Source: Candidatus Mycoplasma haematohominis
Lineage (GTDB): Bacteria; Bacillota_I; Bacilli_A; Mycoplasmatales; Mycoplasmoidaceae
Reading direction: 5' to 3'
DNA: 64,000 nucleotides
Assembly (NCBI RefSeq): GCF_902712995.1
Contig: NZ_CACTIB010000031.1
Span: forward strand, 1-64,000
The notes below the pieces were generated by a model. That model made no database searches. It was not told the DNA's origin and was given only the letters and a program-made list of their open reading frames with translations. Both the position numbers and the translations under genes were made by a program. Of the stretch, positions 1 through 10,984 are shown piece by piece (position 1 is the first letter of the stretch; each line of letters opens with the position of its first letter).

Positions 1-159
1 GGATATTTAGTACCTTTACTATTGGGTAACCTGAACTTGTGTATTTTTTATCGTCAAAACTAAAGCCTCTGATGAATTGAACGACTTCATCCAGTCTTTT
101 CCATATTCAACCCCCCCCTTATACACCCTTCTTTTGATTTCGATTTTTTTTGGGCTCAA
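1..159 (-). CDS. Type I restriction specificity subunit (HsdS-like), 5' part, cut by window edge, out of frame at G8
   Basis: Read on the minus strand, positions 112-1 encode WIWKRLDEVVQFIRG followed about 14 residues on by GYPIVKVLNI. This is the usual opening of an HsdS target recognition domain: W..K.L.EVV..IRG, then GYPI.KV.NI. HsdS sets the DNA sequence recognised by a type I restriction-modification complex. No start lies in this frame, and a TAA stands just before the tract. A TTG at 159 or GTG at 126 opens the neighbouring frame, and the two frames would join if the G8 tract (111-118) held nine bases. The gene is therefore read as OFF. The rest lies beyond position 1, so hsdR/hsdM context is unseen. 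The family call rests on about 37 residues; the start is inferred. Confidence 0.5.
111..118 (-). repeat. G8 tract (minus strand) at start of hsdS-like gene
   Basis: Eight C on the plus strand. Nine would join the upstream TTG/GTG start to the HsdS reading frame; eight leaves it out of frame. Candidate phase-variation tract. Confidence 0.6.
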
Positions 160-497
160 AAATTAGGAAGTTTGGGTTGGAAATAGAGTTTTTTAAGTTT
201 TAGTACATAAAAAATGCAGTTGAAACCATAAAACAACAAACACGCCCTATTTATTATTGGTTTGAAAAATTAACTTTATATAGAGGTGTAAATTTAAAAT
301 TTCGTAGTAAGTGTTTTTTTATATATTTTTATTAAAAATTTGCTAAAAAGCTTTCAAATTGGTCAACAGAGAAGGATTTTTAACTTTGTATTTTTTATAA
401 AAATTTGAATAATCGGATCATTTTCATTTTGTCTTTTTGCTAAATAGATTTTCTTATTTCACTAATAAACATAAAATTCCTCGAAATTTTTTCAAAT
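160..497. promoter_or_regulatory. Divergent intergenic region between hsdS-like gene and family A
   Basis: This is 338 bases of AT-rich DNA with no plausible coding frame. It must hold the divergent promoters for the hsdS-like gene (left) and the first family A gene (right). TA-rich stretches near 278-283 and 320-330 could serve as -10 elements, but I cannot assign a start site. The last 20 bases resemble the sequence just before the gene at 3719 (both have runs of T and A then a tttcaaat-like string). Confidence 0.4.
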
Positions 498-1520
498 TTG
501 AAAGCATCTTTTCTTCCTAAAGCAGGAAGTGCATTAGCAGCTGGCGGCGTTTTTGGAGGCGGAGGGGCTGTTATTTACAGTAATTCTATTCCTAGAACTT
601 GACAGGAAGCATTACAGTGAGAAGGGCATTTTTTTATTTTGTCTATAGAGGAAGAAGTTAAACAAGAAAAGGCTTACAAAGCTGTTTATTTGGATAATAA
701 ATCCAATATCAAAAATGATATTTCTGAAATTACTGATTCGGAAGATGAGTCTACAGCTTTTAAAAAAATAAAAAAATGATGTGAAACTAAATTAAATGAA
801 AAATTCGTAAGAAATGATCAAAACACTTTAGAAAAGATACTCAAATATTGTGAAGATAAGAGGCCAATTACAGTTGAAGGGGCTCTTAAAAGAATATTGG
901 ATAGTCAAGAAAAATGGCTTAAAGATGAAACAAATGCAGATGAAGATTACAAAGTTATTTTTGCTATTTATAGATATAGTCCAGTTTTTCTAAAGGAAAT
1001 TAATGGTTCAGAGACAAATAAATACAACCAATCAACATCAGTAGATGAAGGCAAAGATGGATTAAAAAAATGATGCTCTGAAAATCTTTCTAAAAAAACT
1101 AAAGAAGTAACTGATCCTAATCTTTACAGTTATGTTTCTTGATGATGTAAACTTTTAGGATACAAAACAGTAAAAGAAAAATTAAGTAAGAGTTTTCCTG
1201 GTTGAGAGGAAGAACTAGACAGTTCTGGAACAGATCAAGGACAACCATGAGCTTTAATAAAGGGATATTGGCAGATGACTCGTGAAGTTTTTTCTGTTGT
1301 GGATCCTTCTAAGTCGAGTAAGTCAGATGGAAAAAACATACAGCCTACTCAGTATATGAATTGATGCAAAGATAAATTAAATAAAAAACTTTACGAAAAT
1401 GATGTTTACCAAAGAGATTACTTAATAGTTAAATCTGTCTGTGTAAAGCAAACTATACAGGTTAAGTTAGGTTCTGAACAGTCTCTTCAAAAAGCAATAG
1501 AGGCAAGTAAGAAAAATTAG
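498..1520 (+). CDS. Family A paralog 1: membrane-anchored three-module surface protein
   Basis: 340 aa. The TTG start is chosen because it aligns with the LKASFLPKAG / VKASFIPKAG openings of its paralogs; no ATG is available. Residues 1-25 form a Gly-rich anchor (AGGVFGGGGAVIY). The rest divides into three modules of about 105 aa, each running from P-x-T-x4-L through YK.V(Y/F) to a WC dipeptide and a closing Cys. Module 1 starts at IPRTWQEAL, module 2 at RPITVEGAL and module 3 at YKTVKEKL. Eight or more TGA codons are read as Trp. The anchor uses mixed Gly codons, so it has no homopolymer. Function unknown; a surface location is inferred from the anchor and family expansion. Confidence 0.85.
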
Positions 1521-1522
1521 TT

Positions 1523-2554
1523 ATGAGTTTTAAATTTATGCCCAAACTGGGAACTGCTTTGGTTGCTGGTGGTTCATTAGGCGCTGGAGGAACATTAGCT
1601 TATAACAATACAATTCCAAAAAATATTCAGGAAGCTTTAGAAAGAGAAGGAGTTCCTTTTATTAAATCGATTTCTGATGTAGATGCAAAGAATAGAGCTT
1701 ACAAAGCTGTTTATTTAGATAATAAAAGTAGTATTGAAACAGATATTTCAGAAGCAAAAACATCAGCAGATGTTGCATATTCCAAAATATCTGAATGATG
1801 TAATGGCCAGTTAAATTCCGCTTATTCTAGATCTGTTCTAAAAGCAAATCAAGAAAAAATAATTAAATATTGTTCAGATCAAGTACCAAGAACTGTTGAA
1901 GGGAGGCTTCAAAGAATTAAGGATCAAAAGTGAATCAAAGATGAGGCGGATAAGAAAGATGAAGCATATAAAGCTATCTTTGCTATTTATAGGTATGACA
2001 AAACTTTTTTAGCGCAGATCAATTCTGTAAAGGGAAGTGAATCAGCTAACGATGTTAATACAGATGCTGAAAAAGGATATGAAACTTTGAAAACTTGATG
2101 CGAAACAAATTTTGTGTCTGAAGTTAAGTTAGTTGAAGATGAAAATCTATACAGTTATGTTTTCTGATGATGCAAGAAATTAGATTATGAGACAACGGTT
2201 GAAGAAAAAATTCAGCATGATTATCCTGGATGAGAAAAAGAGTCTGAAACTTCTGGAACAAATTCAGGAGATCCTTGAGATTCAATAAAAGGTTTGTGGC
2301 AACATACTTATGACGTTTTTTCAGTTGTAAATCCTTCCTACACTAGCAAAAATAATGGAACTGATATAGGAGCTACACAATATTTGAATTGATGTAGAGG
2401 AATTCTTGCCAAGAAAATTTTTGACAAAGGCGTCTATCAAAAAGAATATTTAGTAGCTAAATCTGTTTGTTTAAAGCGAGAAATACAGTACAAACTAGGA
2501 GAGAAAAAATCTTTGAAGGAGGGAATAGAAGCTTATAAAGCTAATGGTAAATAA
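1523..2554 (+). CDS. Family A paralog 2
   Basis: 343 aa, ATG start two bases after the previous stop, so probably co-transcribed. The anchor KLGTALVAGGSLGAGGTLAY is followed by NNTIPKNIQEALEREG, a near-identical block shared with paralogs 3-5. The three Cys modules are complete: WCNGQL near residue 93, KYC near 114, TWC near 192, WWC near 213, NWC near 290 and the final SVC near 317. Together with 3, 4 and 5 this forms a closely related subgroup, suggesting recent tandem duplication. No homopolymer tract. Confidence 0.87.
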
Positions 2555-2556
2555 GT

Positions 2557-3564
2557 ATGGGTCTTAAATTTGCGCCCAAACTAGGAACCGCTTTAGTTGC
2601 TGGCGGTTCATTAGGCGCCGGAGGAACTTTAGCTTATAACAACACAGTTCCTAAGAACATACAAGATGCTTTGGAAAGAGAAGGTATTCCTTTTATTAGA
2701 TCTATCTCTGATGAAGGCGCAAAGAATAGGGCTTACAAAGCTGTTTATGTAGACAATAAAGGTGACATAAAAACAACTATTAATGAGATAAATGGACAGT
2801 CAACAAAAGAAAATTCTTTTTCGCAAATATCTACTTGATGCGACGGCCAATTAGATTCTTCTTATTCCTGATCTTACTTAAAAAACAATAAGGAAAAAAT
2901 AATCAAATATTGCGCGGATCAGGTTCCAAGGACTGTTGAGGGAAGATTGCAGAGAATTCAGGATCAAAAATGAATTAAGGACGAAACAAGTGGAGCTGAT
3001 GAAGCTTACAAAACTATTTTTGCTGTTTATAGATATGATCAAACGTTTTTAGCACAGATAAATAAAGATCAATCAAAAAGTTATTCGTCTTCTACGACAT
3101 CACAAGAAGGTTTTTCATTATTAAAAACTTGATGCGAAAAACAGTTACTTTCGGAAGTAGAAATTGTTAAAGACGATAATTTGTACAGCTATGTTTTTTG
3201 GTGATGTAAACCTATTGGCTATAAAACAACCGTTAAAGAAAAAATAAAGCATGATTATACAAATTGAATTCAAGCCGGAGAGCAAGATTGAGAGACTATA
3301 AAAGGTTTATGACAGCACACAAAAGATGTTTTTTCGTTGGTTGATTCCAATGCTTTTAATTCAGCTGATGGCACAACAATACAAAAAGATAAATACAAGG
3401 AATGATGCGGAGCAACATTAAAGAAAAATCTTTATGACGATGGAATTTATAAAAAAGATTATTTAGTGGCTAAATCAGTTTGTGTTGAAGCAAAAGTTCA
3501 AAAGATTTTAGGGATACACAAAAACGTTAGAGATGCGATAGCTAATAAAGATAGTTCAAGCTAA
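2557..3564 (+). CDS. Family A paralog 3
   Basis: 335 aa, ATG start two bases after the stop of paralog 2. The N-terminal 75 residues are almost the same as in paralog 2 (KLGTALVAGGSLGAGGTLAY; LEREGIPFIRSISDEG). The C-terminal module diverges more, for example EQDWETIKGLWQHTKDVFSL. All module Cys are kept. It ends this first transcription unit: 154 non-coding bases follow. Confidence 0.87.
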
Positions 3565-3718
3565 AAGGGAAAATAATTTGGCTATTTATAAATTAAGTTC
3601 GTAAATCAATTCAATATTTGATTATTGGCATTTAGTTAACCCTTTTCAAGTGAAATGTTTATTAGTTAAATAAATTTTTTAAAAATTTTCAAATACTAAC
3701 TATTAAGTTAGGTGAACT
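3565..3718 (+). promoter_or_regulatory. Intergenic region before family A paralog 4
   Basis: 154 AT-rich bases, the first break in an otherwise gap-free array, so a likely promoter region for the 3719-10811 run. No clear -35/-10 pair can be singled out. Confidence 0.35.
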
Positions 3719-4714
3719 ATGGCTATCAAATTTATACCTAAATTCGGCACTTCTCTCATTGCTGGAGGAGGTTTAGGAGTTAGCGGATTCGTTGCCTATA
3801 ACAATACTGTCCCTAAAAATATTCAGGAAGCTTTAGAAAGAGAGGGAATTCCTTTTATTAAATCTATTTCTGATGAAAATGCAAGGAATAGAGCATACAA
3901 AGCTGTTTATATAGACAATGAAAAAACTATTAAATCAGATATTTCAAACGTAACAACATCAGCAGACGAGGCATATTCCAAAATAGAAAAATGATGTAAT
4001 GACAAACTAAGTCAAAAATATTCCGGTTCCGCCTTAAATAAAGATAGAGAAAAAATAATTAATTACTGTTCTGATCAGGTACCAAGAACTGTTGAAGGCA
4101 GATTAAGAAGAATAGAGGATCAAAAGTGAATTAAAGATGAGACAAATGGGAAAGATGAAGCTTACAAAGCGATTTTTGCTATTTATAGATATGATCAAAA
4201 ATTTTTAGATCTTATAAATGGAGATGAAAATACTAAGCATACTCAAGCTACAGAAGCCGAAACAGGTTACACAAGATTGCAAACTTGGTGCGAAAAAAAT
4301 CTCAAATCTGAAGTTGCGTTAGTTGCAGATGAGAATCTATACAGTTATGTTTTCTGATGATGTAAGAAATTGGATTATGAAACAACTGTCGAGGAAAAAA
4401 TTAAGCATGATTATTCTGGATGGAAAAAAGCATCTAGCGAATGGACAAGCATAAAGGGAATTTGACAACATACTTCTGAAGTTTTTTCTGTAGTAGATAC
4501 TTCTAAGAGCAGTTCACCAGACGGCAAAGATATAAGTGATGATAAATATAAAAACTGATGCGATGCTACTCTTAAGAAAAATATTTATGACAAAGACGTC
4601 TACCAAAAAGAATACTTAATAGCCAAATCTGTTTGTGCAGATAAAGAAATACAGTACAAATTAGGAGAGAAAAAGTCTTTGAAGGAGGCAATAGAAGCTG
4701 TCAAAGCTAAATAA
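3719..4714 (+). CDS. Family A paralog 4
   Basis: 331 aa, ATG start. The anchor KFGTSLIAGGGLGVSGFVAY keeps Gly but in mixed codons. It carries the subgroup signature LEREGIPFIKSISDENARNRAYKAVY. Module boundaries are as in paralog 2, including RTVEGRLRRIEDQKWIKDE and the WWCKKLDYETTVEEKI motif that opens module 3. The C-terminal 60 residues (KEYLIAKSVC, EKKSLKEAIEA) are nearly identical to paralog 2. First gene of the second family A transcription unit. Confidence 0.87.
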
Positions 4715-4716
4715 TT

Positions 4717-5724
4717 ATGGGCATAAAGTTCATGCCCAAATTGGGAAGCTCTTTAATAGCAGGAGGTATTTTAGGAACAGGAGGATTTGCAGCTTACAAC
4801 AATACAGTTCCTAAGAATATACAAGCAGCTTTAGAAAGGGAAGGAATTCCTTTTATTGATTCAATATCAGATACAAATGAGAAAAATAGAGCTTATAAAG
4901 CGGTTTATATAGATAATAAAAGCAATATTAAGGAAGATATTGCAGCTATCAAACAAGATACAGAAGATGCGGCATATTCAGAAATAGATACATGATGTAA
5001 TCAACAGTTAAATGCCCCTTATTCTTGATCTACTTTAGAAAAAAATAGAGAAAAAATAATTAATTATTGTTCAGACCAAAGACCCAAAACAGTAGAAGGG
5101 AGGCTGAAAAGAATTACAGAAGGAATATGAATCAGGGATCAAAAACAAAACAAGGAAGAAGCTTATAAAGTTATTTTTGCTATTTATAGGTATGATGATG
5201 ATTTTTTAAAGCAGATAAATAGCGTTAAAGGCAATGGAAATGATTATGACCATTCTGAAGATGCAAATACTGGTTATGAAAGACTTCAGAAATGATGCGA
5301 AGAAAAATTATCTTCTAAAGTGTCTTTAGTAGAGGACGAGAATTTATACAACTATGTTTTCTGATGATGTAAGAAATTAGACCATGGAGCAACAGTTAGA
5401 GACAAAATTAAACATGATTATCCGGGTTGGAATGAAGAGAACAAAGATTGAACAAAGGTTAAGGGATATTGGCAGATGACAAGACAAGTTTATGTTTGAA
5501 TAGATGAAAATTCAAAAAAGAGTATAAATGGCTCTAATATAGATAGCATCAAATATCAAACTTGATGCGAAAACACTTTAAAAGCCAAGATATATGACTC
5601 TCAAATTTACCAATGAAAATATTTAATTGCTAAATCAGTATGTGTTGAAGTTAAGGTTCAAGCAGTTTTAGGAAAATATAAGAATTTAAAAGAAGCAATA
5701 GCAAACAAGGATAATACAGACTAA
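4717..5724 (+). CDS. Family A paralog 5
   Basis: 335 aa, ATG start two bases after the previous stop. The anchor is KLGSSLIAGGILGTGGFAAY. Module 2 has RPKTVEGRLKRITEGIWIRD and module 3 WWCKKLDHGATVRDKIKHDY. Module 3 ends in a variant closer to paralog 3 (YKNLKEAIANKDNTD) than to its neighbour paralog 4, which hints at recombination between 3' ends within the array. Confidence 0.86.
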
Positions 5725-5725
5725 T

Positions 5726-6766
5726 TTGAAATTTGGAGTTGGCTTTTCCTCTAAGACAGGAGCCGCATTAGCTACGGGTGGTATCTTAGGGGGCGGAGGA
5801 GCTGTTATTTATAACAAAACAACTCCTAAAAATATTCAAGAAGCTCTTGAGTGAAAAGGGTTTTTATTTATTGAAACAATTGAAGATGAGAGTCAAAAAC
5901 AAAATTCATATAGAGCAGTATATTTAGACAATACAGGAGATATAAGTTCTATTAATTCCGGAATAACAGGAGAAACAGATTGACAGAAAATACAGACATG
6001 ATGCCAAACAGAATTAAAGAAGCCTTATGTATCAGAAGATTTTGAAAATAAAGAAAAAATAATTAAATATTGCGAAGATAAGACTCCTAGAACTGTAGAA
6101 GCTCATTTAAAGAAAATAAAGCCACAGGCTTCATGAATTAAGAATAAAGAAACTAATTCGCAAGATGAACCTTATAAGATCATCTTTGCTGTTTATAGAT
6201 ATAGTGATGATTTTTTAAGTGCTATTAATTCTGTCAAGGAAGAATCAGAACAGGACTATTCAAATACCCAAGATGTAAGTACAGGATATACAAGATTAAA
6301 AACTTGATGTACTGTTAATTTATCTAAATCTGTTAAGGAAATAGAGGATCTTCAAAAGCTATATAACCACTTAACTTGATGATGTCAAGGACTTAATTAT
6401 TCAACAGTCCAAGAAAAAATAAAAGGTGACTTACCTGGTTGAGAATCAGAAGATGTAGATGCATCTAATGCGGATGAAGAAAACAGTAATTGAAGCAAAA
6501 TCAAAGGCTATTGGCAACAAACACCTTTAGTTTTTAAGACTATAAAGTCTGAAGCAAGCGAAGGCACTTCTCTTAAGGGTTCAGATTACAAAAAATGATG
6601 CCAAGAAAATTTAAGTAAGAAGCTGTCTGAGACCGGTATTTATCAGGAGAAACACCTAGTTGCTAAAGTTGTTTGTGTGAAAGAAAAAGTACAGAAACAT
6701 TTATTTCAGGTAAGTTTGGTTGAAGCAATAGAGAGATCTAAAACAGCAAGCGATAAAGTCGCATAA
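5726..6766 (+). CDS. Family A paralog 6
   Basis: 346 aa, the longest member. The TTG start one base after the previous stop is supported by alignment of LKFGVGFSSKTGAALATGG to other N-termini. Gly-rich anchor GGILGGGGAVIYNKTTPKN. With paralogs 8 and 9 it forms a second subgroup marked by a module 2 opening RTVEAHLKKI, LYNHLTWWCQ and a C-terminal VCVKEKVQKHLF followed by a Leu/Val-rich tail. Confidence 0.84.
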
Positions 6767-6771
6767 ACATT

Positions 6772-7767
6772 TTGAATCTAAGCTTTGCTCCCAAGGCAGT
6801 GGGAGCTGTATCATCTGTTGCTGCACTTGTATGTGGATCAACCTTTCTTTATTATGAATCTTTACCCAAGGACTGAAAAGCAGCTCTATCTAGGGAGGGG
6901 ATAGTTTTGCTGTCATCAGATAGTGAGAATGCCTATAAAGCTATATATTTAGAGAATAAAGATTTTCTAAATGTTGATTTAGGTATTGATAATTCTAAAA
7001 ACGAAACAGAAGCAATTAAAGAAATACAGAAGTGATGTGATGCAGAGTTGAACCAGGAATATAAGCCAGAAATTGTTTTAGATAGAGAAAAAGTAATTAA
7101 GTATTGTGCAGATATAACCCCTAAGACTTTAATAGGTGTTCTTCAGAAGAGAGGGATTAGCAGTTCTGGGTTTATAGGAGGAGATGGAGAAGATTACAAG
7201 GTTATGTTTGCTGTATATAAATACAACCAAACTTTCTTAGATGCTATTAATAAGGCTAAGAAAGATAGTGAATCTAATTACTCAGAAACCACAGAGGCTT
7301 CTTCTGGATACGAAAGACTTAAGACTTGATGTGAGAATAGTTTAAAAAAACCCACTTCAGAGATAGAAGGTGAAACACTTTATAACCAGGTTGAATGGTG
7401 GTGTAGACCTCTTGGTTACAAAACAGTTTTAGAAAAAATAAATAAAGATCATCCTACTTGAAAATCAGAAGCGACAACTCAAGTTGGACAAGGTACTAAT
7501 TGAGAGAAGATAAAGGAATTTTGAAAGGCAACTCCAGAAGTCTATAAGGCAGTAGGCAATAATGAAGAAGCAGTAAATAGTTCTACTTTAAGTGGAGATA
7601 AATTCAGAGGTTGATGTGAAGACACATTAAAGAAAAAAATATATGATCCAAAAGTTTATAAAAGAGATTATTTAGTAGCTAAGGTAGTTTGCGTAGAACA
7701 AAAAGTGCAAAATAATCTTACTACGAAGAGTTTGCAAGAGTCTCTTAAATCCTCTAGTGAAAGCTAG
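6772..7767 (+). CDS. Family A paralog 7, divergent anchor
   Basis: 331 aa, TTG start. This is the most divergent member. The anchor is SSVAALVCGSTFLYY instead of the Gly-rich form and contains a Cys, and the first module has LSREGIVLLSS in place of the usual EREGI.FI. Modules 2 and 3 are normal (LKTWCENSLKK; WWCRPLGYKTVLEKI; VAKVVCVEQKVQ). Its 3' end overlaps the start of the next gene by 11 bases, the only such overlap in the array. Confidence 0.83.
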
Positions 7768-8779
7768 TTTTATCCCTAAAGCAGGAGGCGCATTAGCTGT
7801 GGGTGGCGCTTTTGGTGGAGGAGGAGCAGTTATTTACAGCAAAACAACTCCTAAAAATTGAAAAGAAGGTTTAGAGTGAGAGGGATTATCTTTTATTGAA
7901 TCTATTCAGGATGCAACTCATAAACAAAATGCTTATAAAGCTGTATACATTTCCTATCAAGATAGTATTTCAGCTGATATTTCAGAAGCTACTTCAGAAA
8001 ATACATGACAAAAAATACAACAATGGTGTCAACAGGAGTTACAAAAGCCTTTTAAGAAATTAAGTGCTGAATCAGAAGAAGAAAGAAAGAAATTAATTAA
8101 GTATTGTGAAGATACTAGACCAGTAACTGTAGAAGCTCATCTGCAGAAGTTGGGGACTAATAAGGATTTATGAATTAAGAATAAAACAGAAAGTGAACAA
8201 ACGGATTTTTATAAAACTATCTTCGTTGTTTATAGATATCACGATAATTTCTTAAGTGAAATAAATGGAACTGAATCTGAGAAATATACCAATACAACTA
8301 CAGTTGACAAAGGATATCAAAGATTAAAGACATGATGTGAAACGAATTTATCTAGACAGACAAAGGATGTAGAAAATTTTGAAGAGTTATATAACCATCT
8401 TTCTTGATGATGTCAACCGTTAGGGTACAAAACAGTTGAAAACAAAATTAAACATGATCTTCCTAAGTGAAATAAAGAGTCTTCTACTGAAACCGATGAT
8501 GGCAAACCTTGAGACAAGATAAAGGGATATTGGCAGTTGACTCAAGAAGTATTTTCAGTTGTTAAGTCTGATTCTACAGATGGCACAAAGTTGACTGGCC
8601 AGGAATACAAAACTTGATGCGAGGAAAATTTAAAAAAGAATTTATACGATAGTAATGTTTATCAACAAACTCATTTAGTCGCTAAGGTAGTCTGTGTAGA
8701 AGAAAAAGTTCAATCAAAATTATTTGAGTTTGATTTAGCTACAGCAGTGGAGAAAGTAGAAGAGGAAACTAGAAAATAA
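7757..8779 (+). CDS. Family A paralog 8
   Basis: 340 aa. The GTG start lies inside the last codons of paralog 7; it is chosen because VKASFIPKAGGALAVGG aligns residue for residue with the start of paralog 1. The anchor GGAFGGGGAVIYSKTTPKNW uses mixed Gly codons. Module 2 RPVTVEAHLQKLGTNKDLW is shared with paralog 9. The overlap with paralog 7 suggests translational coupling. Confidence 0.84.
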
Positions 8780-9805
8780 TTGAAACCTTCATTTTTACCT
8801 AAAGCAGGAGCTGCATTAGTAACTGGAGGGGCGCTAGGAGGCGGCGGAGTAGCAGCTTATAAACATACAACTCCTAGAAATTGACAAGAAGGTCTTGAAT
8901 GAGAAGGTTTTTCTTTTATTGAATCTATTAATAATGAAGATGAAAAATCTAATGCATACAAAGCAATATATCTTTCTTATAAAGATAGTGGAATTGGCGA
9001 TGACATTAGCGACTCTAATGCTGATAATAATTGAAACAAGATACAAGAGTGATGTAAATCTGAATTAGGAAAACCTTATAAGAAATGAGGGGAAGCAGCA
9101 AATAAAGAAAGGGAAAAAATAATTAAGTATTGTGAAGACACTAGACCAGTAACTGTAGAAGCTCATTTACAAAAATTAGGGATTAATAAGGATTTATGGA
9201 TAAAGAATAAAAGCAATGATGATGATTCTTACAAGATTATGTTTGCCGTTTATAGGTATTATGATCCCTTTTTAGAAGAGATAAATAAAGTAGAAAAAGA
9301 AGAAAGTAAGCACAATAAGGATACAGCGGTAGATACAGGATCTGAAAGATTAAAGAAATATTGCGAGGAACAGTTATCTAAAAAAACTAAAGAGGTTGAA
9401 GATTTTGAAGGTTTATATAACCGACTTGTTTGATGGTGCCAACCTTTAGAGAAAACTACAGTTGAAGAGAGAATTAAACAGGAACATCCTGGTTGAGAGA
9501 AAGAAGAAGAAACAAGTTCTGATAATGGAAATGGCAAGTGAAATCAGATTAAGGGATATTGACAGATGACTGAAGTTGTTTTTAAAGTAGTTAAGCCAGG
9601 AGAAAATAATGGTCAAAACTTACAAGGATCAGATTATCAGAAGTTTTGCACAGACAACTTAAGAAAAAAACTACATGAGAATGACGTCTATCAAAAGAAT
9701 TATTTAGTAGCTAAAGTAGTTTGCGTTAAACAAGAGGTACAAGCTGAATTATTTGCTATTGATTTAAATCAGGCGATAGCAAAAGTAGCGGCTAAGAAAA
9801 AATAA
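8780..9805 (+). CDS. Family A paralog 9
   Basis: 341 aa. The TTG start directly abuts the TAA of paralog 8. LKPSFLPKAGAALVTGGALGGGG matches the family N-terminus. A run of TGA-Trp codons breaks the frame under the standard code, but it is continuous under code 4. The C-terminus ends in a Lys/Ala tail (IAKVAAKKK) that the other members lack. Confidence 0.84.
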
Positions 9806-9806
9806 T

Positions 9807-10811
9807 TTGAGAAAGTATTTTGCATCCAAATTTAGTACTGCATTAGCTGCAGGTGGAATTTTAGGCGGTGGGGGGGGTTACGCATACAACTCCTCATTTC
9901 CTAAGACTCTGCAAGAGGCATTAGAAAGAGAAGGGATAGCTTTTATTGAGTCTATTGCCGGAGAAACTGAAAGAAATAATGCTTACAAATCCATTTTTTC
10001 AGATTTCAAAAATGAAATATCAAGCGACATAAGTGTAACTGGCAGTACAGACAATTTTGAAAATAGTTATTCAAAAATTCAAGAGTGATGCTCAAAATTA
10101 CTAAACACGGCTTACTCCTATTCTGCTTGAAGGAAAAATAAACCTAATTTAGTAAAGTATTGCTCAGATCGTAAGCCTATAAAGGTTGAATCTTGACTTA
10201 GGAGACTGGGTCATAATAATTGGGCAAATGATGAGGAGTACAAAGCAATCTTTGCTGTTTATAGATTTTCTTCGAACTTTCTAGGTGTCATAAATACAGC
10301 CAAAAAGACGGGAGAGAACGATTATTACGCATCAGAAAAAGTTGGTACAGGATATTCTAGACTTAAAAAATGATGTACTCAGAATTTAAATCTTTTTACT
10401 GCAGATGTTCAAGACCTAATTCTTTATAGTCAACTGACTTGATGGTGTAAGCCTTTGGGTTACGATGATGTAAAGGGAAGAATTAAAAAAATGTATGGAG
10501 AAAGTTGAAAAAAAGAAGAAAGCAATGAGACAGAAACAGGAAAACCTTGAGATGCAATAAAGGATTTCTGAAACAAAGACTTTGATGTTAAGTCTTATAT
10601 TAAATCAGACTCAAATGCAGCCACTGTTCTTTCAGCTGATGAATATAAAAAATGATGTTCAGAGATTCTAGATAAAAAGTTGTCTGAAGAGGGAATATAC
10701 GTAAAGAATTACAAAGCAGCTAAATCAGTATGTGTTGAACTTAAAGTTCAAAAGAAATTGAAAGAAACTAAAGATTTAAGAAAAGCAATAGAAGAGGCAA
10801 ATAAGACTTAA
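9807..10811 (+). CDS. Family A paralog 10, G8 tract, in frame (ON)
   Basis: 334 aa, TTG start one base after the previous stop. It founds the third subgroup (10-13), recognised by KYFASKFSTALAAGG, RKPIKVESWL in module 2, IYRFS, and YSQLTWWCKPLGYD. Codons 22-24 of the anchor are GGG GGG GGT, making an unbroken G8 at 9870-9877 in the Gly-rich membrane segment. With eight G the frame is open, so this copy reads as ON. It is the last gene of the 3719 unit. Confidence 0.87.
9870..9877 (+). repeat. G8 phase-variation tract, ON length
   Basis: Encodes glycines in the membrane anchor of family A paralog 10. Eight bases keep the downstream modules in frame. Confidence 0.8.
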
Positions 10812-10984
10812 ATTAGAACTGAAGAAAGAAAGGTTGAATTTCAATCTTTGTTATTTTTGTAAGTTCTAAAAAATGTAATCTAGTAGATATTACTCTTCTA
10901 ATTAAAAAAGAGGTTCAATCCTAATTTTTTTAAGTTGTTTTAAATTTTTCAGACTACGTGAATTAGAGACCAAGAAAAAGTAGT
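10812..10984 (+). promoter_or_regulatory. Intergenic region with conserved block before paralog 11
   Basis: 173 bases. Positions about 10903-10946 (gaggttcaatcctaatt, then TAAGTT and TTTTAAATT) align with similar blocks at about 12095-12136 and 13250-13288 before paralogs 12 and 13. The placement shortly before each TTG start suggests a duplicated promoter, so each tract-bearing gene would be transcribed on its own. Confidence 0.5.

Noticed and set aside
1523..7329. Short proteins of about 90 aa ending at TGA in family A (such as 1523-1798, 2557-2838)
   Set aside because: These are artefacts of reading TGA as stop. The frames continue to a TAA/TAG about 250 codons later, with conserved WC motifs at the TGA sites.
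9259..9537. Minus-strand open frame opposite family A paralog 9
   Set aside because: A shadow frame opposite a conserved coding region, with low-complexity Ser/Phe composition and no relatives in the array.
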